Source: Chitinophaga sp. YR627
GTDB lineage: Bacteria > Bacteroidota > Bacteroidia > Chitinophagales > Chitinophagaceae
Assembly (NCBI RefSeq): GCF_900114995.1
Contig: NZ_FOUX01000003.1
Span: 496,001 to 560,000, forward strand
Reading direction: 5' to 3'
Length of the DNA: 64,000 nucleotides
The translations under genes were made by a program, and so were the position numbers. Below are positions 27,135 through 35,466 of the stretch, piece after piece (position 1 is the first letter of the stretch; each line of letters opens with the position of its first letter). The notes below the pieces were generated by a model, which did not search any database, was not told the origin of the DNA, and saw only the letters and a list, made by a program, of their open reading frames with translations.

Positions 27135-27890
27135 TCAATAGCTACTGTACATGACAAAGTTATCTCCCCTGATCTCTGCCATATCGCCTTCTCCGATGGT
27201 GGTATCGCCATCTGCTACAAACGCGGTAGAGCGGTTAGGATAGTTACTGGTAGCGGCCCAGTTCACAAACAACTGAAATTGTCCTCTTTTTTCCCAGGTC
27301 CCTTTCACGGTAATCATTTGTCCCGAGAAGGTAGAATCAGTGATCTTATCGTAGTAGTTCAGCTCACAGTTACCATCATTACGAAATTCAATATCACAAT
27401 GATTGCCTGAATAAAAGCCGGGAATGTTATTAAAGTCTTTTGACAGTTTTTCAAGTACAAAAGTCTTAGTTGTCAGGCTTTTGGTATTGGTTGGCTTCCA
27501 TGAACCGGAGGCTGTTGCCAGGGAGGTATCCATTTTCATTGTAAACACGCCATCAAATTCATGATCGCCAGGTTCTGACAGGGTAATTGCATAGGTGCTA
27601 CCGTTGTCAGTAATAGTACCACTCAGGTTTCTTCTGAGTCCTTTATGCGTATTGTAACCAGCTATTTTGAATCCGCTGCAATAGTTGATGGTGATGTAAA
27701 TAGGGCTGCCGCCAAAGTCGCCTTTATAGGTTCCCATAATGCGTGCCTCCATAGGCGTTTTTAATTCTACAACCGGAACATCTCCGGCTACTGCTGCGCT
27801 ATCTGTAGAAGTGGTATCTGTAGCCGTGGGGTGGGAGCCGCATGCGCTAAGTAAGCATGCGCTAAGGAATGCTGTAATAACGTATTTCAC
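27135..27890 (-). CDS. Hypothetical lipoprotein
   Basis: 251 residues from GTG 27888-27890. Lipoprotein signal MKYVITAFLSACLLSAC, then a Thr/Ser/Ala linker. Two similar beta-rich halves are suggested by repeated phrasing (MGTYKGDFGGSPIYITI versus IPGFYSGNHCDIEFRNDG, and SGTITDNGSTYAITL versus VKGTWEKRGQFQLFV), like NlpE/copper-resistance lipoproteins, but no CXXC motif is seen. Probably co-transcribed with the DUF2306 gene. Confidence 0.75.
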   Translation of the reverse strand: MKYVITAFLSACLLSACGSHPTATDTTSTDSAAVAGDVPVVELKTPMEARIMGTYKGDFGGSPIYITINYCSGFKIAGYNTHKGLRRNLSGTITDNGSTYAITLSEPGDHEFDGVFTMKMDTSLATASGSWKPTNTKSLTTKTFVLEKLSKDFNNIPGFYSGNHCDIEFRNDGNCELNYYDKITDSTFSGQMITVKGTWEKRGQFQLFVNWAATSNYPNRSTAFVADGDTTIGEGDMAEIRGDNFVMYSSY

Positions 27891-27928
27891 AGGGTGTTTT
27901 TTTGTAAAGTAAGTAATAAAAGCAGACT

Positions 27929-28648
27929 TTATGCTGCTCCATCCTGAAGAAATTGTTCCAGGCGTTCACGCGTAATCACCTGGTTGCCCCAGTAGAAGGT
28001 ATCTTTCAGGTGTATGTTGGATAAAGAAGCATTGGATTGCTGACTCAGCCATTGTACGAATGCTGACTGAGTGTCAAAGGATTGCCGCGAGAGATGCATG
28101 CCGCCGTCCCATAGTTCTCCATAATGGTACTGTCCCTCACGGTATTCGAGTCCCATACCGCAATAATCCCGGTGGGTATAACCGATACTGCCATGCCGGA
28201 GTGCGGTTGCTACTTTTTCGGCAAGCGGCTTTCCTATGGGTTGTGTATCCGCTGCCAGATGCTGCTTCAGTTCTTCTTTACGTTGCTGTATCTCTTTCTC
28301 TGCTTCTCGGGCGGCCGCCTGCTTTTGTTGCTCATGCTGTGCTCTGGACAGGTGTGTATAAAGGAAGCTTTCCCTGGTCAGGTCGATATCTACCTGCAGG
28401 ATAGCTGTCTGGGGGCCACAGATCTCCAGATAATCCCGGATAGCTTTCTGTAACGGATAATCGAAATCCCATATCAGCATGGACTTATTATCGCGGGTTC
28501 GTATACAGCTAAGGGAGAGGAGAAGGGTCGAGGTGAATTCTGCCTTGAGCCGGCCTTTCGTACAGCCGGTTCTTTCCAGTTTCTCCTGTAAGTGGGCATT
28601 CAGGGCGGCTGTAACCTGTTCAGGACTTTTCATGGCGCCTTCATTCAT
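27929..28648 (-). CDS. Hypothetical cytoplasmic protein with central coiled coil
   Basis: 239 residues, no signal peptide. An N-terminal alpha/beta part (ALNAHLQEKLERTGCTKGRL, FDYPLQKAIRDYLEICGPQ) is followed by a charged helix at about residues 105-135 rich in Gln, Glu, Lys and Arg (QQKQAAAREAEKEIQQRKEE), then a beta-rich end (GLEYREGQYHYGELWDGGMH). I recognise no family. The gene is first on its strand; 186 bp separate it from the divergent collagen-like lipoprotein gene. Confidence 0.7.
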   Translation of the reverse strand: MNEGAMKSPEQVTAALNAHLQEKLERTGCTKGRLKAEFTSTLLLSLSCIRTRDNKSMLIWDFDYPLQKAIRDYLEICGPQTAILQVDIDLTRESFLYTHLSRAQHEQQKQAAAREAEKEIQQRKEELKQHLAADTQPIGKPLAEKVATALRHGSIGYTHRDYCGMGLEYREGQYHYGELWDGGMHLSRQSFDTQSAFVQWLSQQSNASLSNIHLKDTFYWGNQVITRERLEQFLQDGAA

Positions 28649-28834
28649 GACAATTATTTCTGTATAGCAAGATATTCAAAACTCCCGGTTTGTTTTGTAT
28701 ATTTAGCCAAGGAAATCACAACTATTAATCTGCAAACCCGTTATAGTTTAGTTTAGTGTAGCTGCCCTGATCAACTTAAATAATTGAGCTTTAGTCAACA
28801 CCCAAAATTTCTATAACAACCAAAACTTAAATTC

Positions 28835-29422
28835 ATGAAACGAATGTCCTTCAACATTATCGCTTGCCTTGCGCTGGCATTTGCGGTGCTCACTGTTTCC
28901 TGTGGTAAAGACGGGGATACTGGTCCGCAGGGAGAACAAGGTACTCCTGGTCCCGCTGGTCCTGCCGGTCCTGCTGGTCCTCAAGGCCCTGAGGGTTCCG
29001 CTAATGTGATCTATTCAGATTGGCTGGACGTTGACTATAAGCCAGATACAATTCATACCTCTGGTGGCGGTATTGATACCGTTGGTTATTTTGCACAGAT
29101 AGATGTAGCAAAACTAGACCTCGCGATGCTGACTAACGGAGAGATCAAAGTATATCTCAATGGCTTCAGCGCAGCTGATCCGACCGTTATACCACTACCT
29201 TATTTCAGCATTTACACTAATCTGAGTATCAATCCGACCTTCTACCTGAATACGATCGAGTTGTACTCCAATGGCGATATCAGTACTGTGCAGGATAATG
29301 CAGGTACAAAATACCAGCAATACCGTTATGTGCTGATCCCTGGTGGGGAAGAAGCGCGTAAAGCGAAAATTGACTGGAATAATTATGAAGAGGTGAAGAA
29401 ATACCTGAACCTGAAAAACTAA
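28835..29422 (+). CDS. Lipoprotein with collagen-like Gly-X-Y repeats
   Basis: 195 residues. The signal ends at a lipobox (AVLTVSC). Directly after the lipid-bearing cysteine come ten Gly-X-Y triplets (residues 24-53; GPAGPAGPAGPQGPEG at the end), encoded at about 28904-28993 by near-repeats of GGTCCTGCT. The remaining 140 residues are a beta-rich domain (SDWLDVDYKPDTIH, LNGFSAADPTVIPL, YQQYRYVLIPGG). This head-and-stalk plan suggests a trimeric surface lipoprotein; the domain function is unknown. A long hairpin terminator follows. Confidence 0.85.
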   Translation: MKRMSFNIIACLALAFAVLTVSCGKDGDTGPQGEQGTPGPAGPAGPAGPQGPEGSANVIYSDWLDVDYKPDTIHTSGGGIDTVGYFAQIDVAKLDLAMLTNGEIKVYLNGFSAADPTVIPLPYFSIYTNLSINPTFYLNTIELYSNGDISTVQDNAGTKYQQYRYVLIPGGEEARKAKIDWNNYEEVKKYLNLKN

Positions 29423-29435
29423 TTATTGCATTTGC

Positions 29436-29484
29436 TATAAAAGGAAGCGGCGCCCATCATTGATGGACGCCGCTTCCTTTTATA
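29436..29484. terminator. Long bidirectional terminator hairpin
   Basis: The arm at 29436-29452 (TATAAAAGGAAGCGGCG) pairs perfectly with 29468-29484, and the inner CCATCA/TGATGG continues the stem, leaving almost no loop. It separates the convergent collagen-like and obg genes. Confidence 0.88.
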
Positions 29485-29511
29485 AAAAGATCAATCTGGT
29501 CAGATCTGTGA

Positions 29512-30594
29512 TTAATTTTCTTCTTCCTCTTCGAAATCCTCATCCTCTTCTTCCTGCTCGTCCTCCTCTTCTTTGACGAGGCGGCTACGGCTTGGTTGTA
29601 CATCACTGTTCAGCGCCTGCCATAACATATCTTTCAGCTCAGAGAGGCCCTGTTGGGTAACAGATGATATGAACACAACCGGTACATCGGCAGGCAATTC
29701 TGCGGCGATCGCTTCTTTCAGCTCATCGTCCAGCATATCGCTTTTACTGATGGCCAGCAGGAACTGTTTATCCAGCAGTTCAGGATTGTACTGTTCCAGT
29801 TCATTTACCAGGATATCATAATCCTTTCTGTGATCGGCACTATCCGCTGGGATCAGGAAAAGCAGCACGGAGTTCCTTTCGATATGACGAAGGAAACGGT
29901 GTCCGAGTCCCTTGCCTTCATGTGCACCCTCGATAATACCCGGCAGATCGGCAATCGCAAAGGAACGGTCATTACGGTAAGGTACCATCCCCAGGTTAGG
30001 AGTGAGGGTGGTGAACGCGTAATCTGCAATTTTAGGCCTTGCCGCAGTGATAGTAGAGAGCAGGGTGGACTTACCCGCATTCGGGAAACCTACCAGCCCC
30101 ACATCTGCCAATATTTTCAGTTCGAGTACTTTCCAGCCTTCAATACTTGGCATACCTGGTTGTGCGTAATCAGGCGCCTGATTGGTCGCTGATCTGAAGA
30201 AGTTGTTACCACGACCGCCCTGTCCACCGGAAATCCATACGACTTCCTCTCCATCCTGGAGAATTTCAGCTTCCAGGTCGCCGGTTTCTTCATCAAATGC
30301 CTGAGTACCCAGTGGTACTTCAATAATAACATCCTCGCCATTGCGGCCTGTACTGTTATTATCTCTACCATTGCCACCATCTTCCGCCACCACATTTTTG
30401 TACCAGCGCAGGTGCAGCAGGGTCCATAACTGGGAGTTCCCTCTCAGAATGATGTGGCCGCCACGGCCGCCGTCTCCGCCATCTGGTCCCGCTTCCGGGT
30501 TATATTTGGTACGCATGAAGTGTGCACTACCTGCGCCACCCTTACCGGATTTAGCGAAGATCCTTATGTAATCAACAAAGTTGCCTCTTTCCAA
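29512..30594 (-). CDS. obg: GTPase Obg/CgtA
   Basis: 360 residues starting at TTG 30592-30594 (a stop lies three codons upstream and no ATG is near). The glycine-rich Obg fold is complete (FAKSGKGGAGSAHFMRTKY, GPDGGDGGRGGHIILRG). The G domain has G1 GFPNAGKST, G3 DLPGIIEGAHEGKGLGHRFL, and NKxD-like SKSDML. The C-terminus is a strongly acidic tail (EEEDEQEEEDEDFEEEEE). It functions in ribosome assembly and growth control. It follows adk on the same strand. Confidence 0.95.
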   Translation of the reverse strand: MERGNFVDYIRIFAKSGKGGAGSAHFMRTKYNPEAGPDGGDGGRGGHIILRGNSQLWTLLHLRWYKNVVAEDGGNGRDNNSTGRNGEDVIIEVPLGTQAFDEETGDLEAEILQDGEEVVWISGGQGGRGNNFFRSATNQAPDYAQPGMPSIEGWKVLELKILADVGLVGFPNAGKSTLLSTITAARPKIADYAFTTLTPNLGMVPYRNDRSFAIADLPGIIEGAHEGKGLGHRFLRHIERNSVLLFLIPADSADHRKDYDILVNELEQYNPELLDKQFLLAISKSDMLDDELKEAIAAELPADVPVVFISSVTQQGLSELKDMLWQALNSDVQPSRSRLVKEEEDEQEEEDEDFEEEEEN

Positions 30595-30651
30595 AGTATT
30601 CTATTTATGCTTAATGTAACGCGCCCTGAAACAGAACGGCGTTAAATACGA

Positions 30652-30729
30652 AAACGCAAAGATCGTTAAGTTCAGCCACTTTAACTACGCTTTTGCGTGC
30701 TAAAATGCTTACTTACAATCTTTGCGTTT
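30652..30729. repeat. Inverted repeat in the adk-obg intergenic region
   Basis: AAACGCAAAGAT (30652-30663) is the exact reverse complement of ATCTTTGCGTTT (30718-30729), 54 bp apart. Between them GTTAAGT/ACTTTAAC can pair, and ACGC-TTTT-GCGT (30687-30698) is a small palindrome. On either strand the repeat core ATCTTTGCG resembles a minus-7 box. Confidence 0.6.
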
Positions 30730-30750
30730 GAAAATATGTGAACCGGGAGA

Positions 30751-31338
30751 TTAAACTTTTTCCTCTACCAGGCTTTCTATTTCTTTGCTCAGGCGGTCAA
30801 AGATCTCGTCAACCGAGCCTTCACCCTTGATTTTCTTGAACTTACCATATTTGGCATAGTGATCTGCAACAGGTGCAGTCTTATTATGGTATTCCACGAT
30901 ACGAGCTCTGATCACGTCTTCGTTGGCATCGTCGCTGCGACCGGAGGTGATACCTCTGTTCAACAGACGCGCAATTAATTCATCTTCAGGAACTTCCAGT
31001 GCAAGTACATTGGAAATAGCCGTCTTTTTCAGGGACAGCAGTTTATCCAGCGCTTCTGCCTGGGCAGTAGTACGGGGAAATCCGTCGAAAATAAAGCCTC
31101 TTGCTTCCGGGTTAGCATCCAGTTTGGAGCTGATCATGCCGATTACAACTTCATCAGGTACCAGTATACCCTGGTCCATCACTTTTTTCGCTTCCAGGCC
31201 AAGTGGTGTTTTCGCTTCAATCTCGCTACGCAGCAGATCGCCGGTAGACAGGTGAATAAGCCCGAATTTTGAAATCAGGTTAGCACTCTGAGTGCCCTTA
31301 CCGCTACCGGGAGGGCCAAATAAAATGATATTGACCAT
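30751..31338 (-). CDS. adk: Adenylate kinase (short-LID form)
   Basis: 195 residues. P-loop FGPPGSGKGTQSANLI, AMP site STGDLLRSEI, FDGFPRTTAQAEAL and RLLNRGITSGRSDDANEDVI are typical. The LID is the short form without zinc cysteines. It interconverts ATP, AMP and ADP in the cytoplasm. A TATATTTG box at 31365-31372 precedes it. Confidence 0.95.
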   Translation of the reverse strand: MVNIILFGPPGSGKGTQSANLISKFGLIHLSTGDLLRSEIEAKTPLGLEAKKVMDQGILVPDEVVIGMISSKLDANPEARGFIFDGFPRTTAQAEALDKLLSLKKTAISNVLALEVPEDELIARLLNRGITSGRSDDANEDVIRARIVEYHNKTAPVADHYAKYGKFKKIKGEGSVDEIFDRLSKEIESLVEEKV

Positions 31339-31364
31339 GTTTTAAGAATACTTTAGCAAGACTG

Positions 31365-31372
31365 CAAATATA
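31365..31372 (-). promoter_or_regulatory. Minus-7 box TATATTTG for adk
   Basis: Minus-strand TATATTTG, an exact TAnnTTTG match, 26 bp before the adk ATG. No clear minus-33 element at the expected spacing. Confidence 0.4.
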
Positions 31373-31689
31373 GCAAACAATTGAATGTATTGGTAACTAA
31401 AATTGCTATTGCTTGAATAATGTGAAATATTTAAGAAATTTCCTAGATATGTTTTAATGATTTGCTGTAAATAATGGATTATTTTTAAGAAGTTCACTGT
31501 TGATGCAAAGTGGTCAACGGAAGTGGTTTACAAGCTTTCATGCCATATCACAGGTAACGTAAATATAAACATTTCTACTGCCGGATAATTGCCGTAGATG
31601 AAATTATCTAGTAAAAAAATATTACCTGTTCAAACATAAAATGTTCCACTCATAGTGATAGATGTCATGCGCTATGGAGTAATAATTCG
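31373..31689. other. AT-rich intergenic stretch, no gene seen
   Basis: Between adk and the GH3 fusion gene. No open frame with a credible start, no RNA gene and no strong hairpin was found. It presumably holds the divergent promoters. Confidence 0.6.
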
Positions 31690-31701
31690 TAAGTTTAGTT
31701 G

Positions 31702-34700
31702 ATGATGATGAAGCAATTAACGATTTTAGGTCTCTCTTTTTTATGCCTGGGTGGGAGTGTGCTGATGGCCATTCCGGGAAAGGGTCCGGGCCCACGCTTA
31801 GTGAAACAAAATGCGCCAAAGGAAGTAAAAGACGACAAGCCTGTCAGCAGAAAGGTAAAAATCAGGCAGGAAGATCCTGCCACCCACTGGGTAGACAGTG
31901 TCTTCGAATCCCTGGACGATGACGAACGTATTGCCCAGCTGATTATGATACGGGCGCATTCCAATCTTGGCGCCGATCATATTAAAAAAGTTACAAAAGA
32001 CATTCAGAACAATAAGGTCGGCGGATTGATCTTTTTCCAGGGTGGTCCCGTACGCCAGGCTAATCTTACCAATTATTACCAGTCTATTTCCAAAACCCCG
32101 CTCATGATCGCTATCGATGGCGAATGGGGATTAGGTATGCGACTGGACAGTGTGACTTCCCTGCCACGCAACCTGATGCTGGGTGCGATGCAGGATAGTA
32201 CCCTGGCCTATGAATATGGTAAGCAGCTGGCCATGCAGTGCCGCCGCCTGGGTATCCACGTGGATTATGCCCCGGATATGGATGTGAATAACAATCCCAA
32301 TAATCCTGTCATCAATGACCGCTCATTCGGTCAGGACAAGTTCCAGGTAGCCCGTATGGGTGTACAGGTCATCAAAGGGATGCAGGACCAGAACGTAATG
32401 GCGGTTGCCAAGCACTTTCCTGGTCATGGCGATACCGATGTAGATTCCCACCTGGATATGCCGGTGATCCGTAAATCAAGGGCGCAGCTCGACTCGCTCG
32501 AACTGTATCCCTTCCGTAAGGCGATCGAAGCCGGCGTACAGAGCATCATGATGGCGCATCTGTATATCCCGGCACTTGACAGCACGCCCAATACACCGAC
32601 CTCCATTTCCCATAAAGCCATTACTGACTACCTGAAAGGGGAGCTGGGCTATAAAGGCATCGTCATCACAGATGCGCTTGAAATGAAAGGGATCGCGAAA
32701 TTTTATACCGGTGGCGAAGAAGCTGCCCGTTCACTGCTGGCTGGTAATGACATGATGATGCTGCCCTCTACTGCGTCTGGCAGTGTGGATGCTATCAAAC
32801 GTGCCATCAGAAGAGGGGACATCACCTGGGATGAAGTAAATGCCAGGGTGAAAAAAGTCCTGCTGGCCAAATATAAACTCGGTCTGAATAAGCCACAGGT
32901 GATCGATGTCAGTAACCTGACTGCCGATCTGAATGCGGGTACCGATTCGCTGACCAAACGTATTGCAGAACAGGCGATCACACTCGTGAAAAATGATAAC
33001 AACCTCCTTCCGTTTAACCAGCATACGCCGGGTAAACTGGCCGTAATTGCGGTGGGCGCCGATGTTAATAACGCATTCCTGCAAACCGTAAAAACCCTGC
33101 GACCTGATGTTAATTCCTTCATCTTCACCGCCCGTCAGGCGGAAACACAGGTACCACAGGTGGTAGAGCGTCTTAAAAAAGACTATCAGGCAGTGATCAT
33201 CAGTTTACACAACTATGGTCGCCGGCCGGCAAATAATTTCGCTATCAGTTCAGCAGAACGTTTACTGATCCAGCAGTTACAGCGGGAAATGCCTTCTGCG
33301 ACCGTTGTATTTGGTAATCCATATGCGATCCAGTATTTCTGTGATGGTCCGACCATCATTGCTGCATATGAAGACGACGACGCCACACAACGCACCGCGG
33401 CATCTATTCTCTTCGGACAGCTGCCGGCAAAAGGTAAACTGCCGGTGACCGTATGCGCCAACTTCCCGTATGGAACGGGTATCATTGCCGCTCCGCCACC
33501 TGCGCCGGTTGTGATAGAAAAAGAAGAACTGCAGCGTGTAAAGCCGGAAACGGTAGGTATGAGCAGTCAGACCTTACAGAAAATAGATGTACTCGCCAAT
33601 GATATGATTGCCAAAGGAGCTGCGCCGGGTTGCCAGATCCTGGCCATGAAAAATGGCAAAGTTGTATACGACAAAACCTTTGGTTTCTTTGATTACAGCA
33701 AACGTGAACCGGTTACTTCCAACGCCCTGTATGACCTGGCGTCTGTTACCAAGATCTGTGCGACGACCATTTCAGTGATGCGTCTCTATGATGAAGGGAA
33801 ACTGAGTCTTGATGCAAAACTGGGAGATTATCTGCCATGGGTAACCGGCACCGACAAAGCAGGACTTCGTATCCGTGATATTCTGTTGCATCAGGCCGGA
33901 CTGGTATCATTCATTCCTTTCTACAAAGACGTCGTGGATGCGAAAGGATTTGCTGATACGACATTGTTCCACGCGTATGCAGATTCCGTGTATTCCGTGC
34001 GTGTAGCAGAGCATCTGTATATGAGATCCGACTATGTGGATTCTATGTATAAGCGCATCCTGACAAGTCCACTGAAACCTCAGCAGGGCTATGTATACAG
34101 TGATAACGACTTCATCTTCCTGGGGAAGATCATAGAACAGATTACCGGTAAAAAACTGAACCATTACGTAAGAGAAACTTTTTATGAACCATTAGGACTG
34201 ACCACAACGGGCTTCCGTCCGAGGGAGCATTTCCAGTTATCACAGCTGGCACCTACCGAAAATGAACCTATCTTCCGTCGTCAGTGGATAAGGGGAGATG
34301 TACATGATCCGGGTGCCGCTATGTTTGGCGGTGTAGCAGGACATGCGGGTTTATTCTCCAATGCAGAAGATCTGGGCATCCTGATGCAGATGTTGCTGAA
34401 TGGAGGTAAATATGGTGGTAAACAATACATTAAGCCAGAAACACTGCAATTATTCACCGCCTATGGCAGTAATATCAGCCGCCGTGGATTAGGTTTTGAT
34501 AAACCGGAAAAGACAAATGGTAAAAAGGGAGAGGCTTATCCTGCAAAGAGCGCATCTCCGCTTACTTATGGTCATACCGGCTTCACCGGTACCTGTATCT
34601 GGGTAGATCCTCAGTCGCAGCTCGTTTTCATTTTCCTGAGCAACAGGGTTTGTCCTGCCGGAGGTGATAATAAAAGGCTTATCACACAGCATGTGCGCGA

Positions 34701-34746
34701 GAATATTATGGAAGTGCTGTACGAGGCGATGGCAGAGAAGAAATAG
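31702..34746 (+). CDS. GH3 glycosidase fused to serine hydrolase (beta-lactamase fold)
   Basis: 1014 residues from the first of three consecutive ATGs (a TTG at 31699 is in frame). A signal peptide precedes a NagZ-like GH3 domain: IAIDGEWGLGMRLD, the loop KHFPGHGDTDVDSH starting at K237, and the nucleophile motif ITDALEMKGI (Asp324). A GH3 C-terminal domain follows (ITLVKNDNNLLPF). Residues about 610-1010 are a beta-lactamase/PBP-like domain with SVTK (Ser681-Lys684), YSDND and HTGFTG. It probably cuts N-acetylglucosamine from peptidoglycan while the second domain acts on peptide or ester bonds; the second activity is inference. Fusions of this kind recur in Bacteroidota. Confidence 0.92.
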   Translation: MMMKQLTILGLSFLCLGGSVLMAIPGKGPGPRLVKQNAPKEVKDDKPVSRKVKIRQEDPATHWVDSVFESLDDDERIAQLIMIRAHSNLGADHIKKVTKDIQNNKVGGLIFFQGGPVRQANLTNYYQSISKTPLMIAIDGEWGLGMRLDSVTSLPRNLMLGAMQDSTLAYEYGKQLAMQCRRLGIHVDYAPDMDVNNNPNNPVINDRSFGQDKFQVARMGVQVIKGMQDQNVMAVAKHFPGHGDTDVDSHLDMPVIRKSRAQLDSLELYPFRKAIEAGVQSIMMAHLYIPALDSTPNTPTSISHKAITDYLKGELGYKGIVITDALEMKGIAKFYTGGEEAARSLLAGNDMMMLPSTASGSVDAIKRAIRRGDITWDEVNARVKKVLLAKYKLGLNKPQVIDVSNLTADLNAGTDSLTKRIAEQAITLVKNDNNLLPFNQHTPGKLAVIAVGADVNNAFLQTVKTLRPDVNSFIFTARQAETQVPQVVERLKKDYQAVIISLHNYGRRPANNFAISSAERLLIQQLQREMPSATVVFGNPYAIQYFCDGPTIIAAYEDDDATQRTAASILFGQLPAKGKLPVTVCANFPYGTGIIAAPPPAPVVIEKEELQRVKPETVGMSSQTLQKIDVLANDMIAKGAAPGCQILAMKNGKVVYDKTFGFFDYSKREPVTSNALYDLASVTKICATTISVMRLYDEGKLSLDAKLGDYLPWVTGTDKAGLRIRDILLHQAGLVSFIPFYKDVVDAKGFADTTLFHAYADSVYSVRVAEHLYMRSDYVDSMYKRILTSPLKPQQGYVYSDNDFIFLGKIIEQITGKKLNHYVRETFYEPLGLTTTGFRPREHFQLSQLAPTENEPIFRRQWIRGDVHDPGAAMFGGVAGHAGLFSNAEDLGILMQMLLNGGKYGGKQYIKPETLQLFTAYGSNISRRGLGFDKPEKTNGKKGEAYPAKSASPLTYGHTGFTGTCIWVDPQSQLVFIFLSNRVCPAGGDNKRLITQHVRENIMEVLYEAMAEKK

Positions 34747-34774
34747 GTATAGAGAGAAGACGGGATAAATAGGC

Positions 34775-34824
34775 AATAGTGCCAGATGAAGTATGCCCTT
34801 AGTGGCCATTCATCCGGCACTATT
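34775..34824. terminator. Terminator after the GH3 fusion gene
   Basis: AATAGTGCCAGATGAA (34775-34790) pairs with TTCATCCGGCACTATT (34809-34824) with one mismatch, followed by TTTTTA. Confidence 0.82.
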
Positions 34825-34842
34825 TTTTTATAAAACCAATAT

Positions 34843-35268
34843 CTATTGTACGGATACTGTTCTGCTGATGCTTGTTTCTGTTCTGATGTCTACTGTTTTT
34901 TCAGCCAGTTTGTTACGACCTCTTCTGATCTCAAATGTATAAGTGCCGTCCTGCAGTTCCTGCATATTGAACCTGGCGACGTATAACATCGTTATTGGCA
35001 GAGACTCCTGGTGCAGGGTGTAATTATTGGCATCCCTGATGCTCAGTGTTACTCTTTCAGTACCCGGATTTTCAACGGTAATTTTGAAAATCAGTTCCTC
35101 TGGTTTCACCTGAGCAACTTTGAGTCTGAAGCTTGTTACAGGGGTTGGGGTCTCGTCGTTATTAACAATGCTGATCTTGCTTTCGTTATATGCATAGGCA
35201 TTTGCCTGGGCTTTCGCAAAAGATAAGTTAATGAGGATAGCGGCTAATATGAACGGTGTACGTTTCAT
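34843..35268 (-). CDS. Hypothetical secreted protein
   Basis: 141 residues with a signal peptide (MKRTPFILAAILINLSFAKA). The mature part looks like a single beta-sandwich (FRLKVAQVKPEELIFKITVE, RVTLSIRDANNYTLHQESL, DGTYTFEIRRGRNKLAEKTV), similar in plan to T9SS-type or FlgD-like Ig domains, but I recognise no family. It is convergent with the GH3 gene. Confidence 0.75.
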   Translation of the reverse strand: MKRTPFILAAILINLSFAKAQANAYAYNESKISIVNNDETPTPVTSFRLKVAQVKPEELIFKITVENPGTERVTLSIRDANNYTLHQESLPITMLYVARFNMQELQDGTYTFEIRRGRNKLAEKTVDIRTETSISRTVSVQ

Positions 35269-35449
35269 GACAATACTTGTTTGTTATTGTTAGGTGATTT
35301 CTCTGTACGTATTAGCTAATACATGGTTCCTTAAATCGCCGCAAAGATCGAACGGTTAAGTTAACGGAAGGTTACGGGTAAGTTAACATAGGATTATGAA
35401 TCGGGGACCGGATGATGACGAATGTCATTCTAAATTGTCTTTTGATACC

Positions 35450-35457
35450 TAACTTTG
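35450..35457 (+). promoter_or_regulatory. Minus-7 box TAACTTTG for ctaA
   Basis: Exact TAnnTTTG match ending 9 bp before the ATG at 35467, so the transcript would have almost no leader. No clear minus-33 element. Confidence 0.4.
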
Positions 35458-35466
35458 CTGGCGTTT

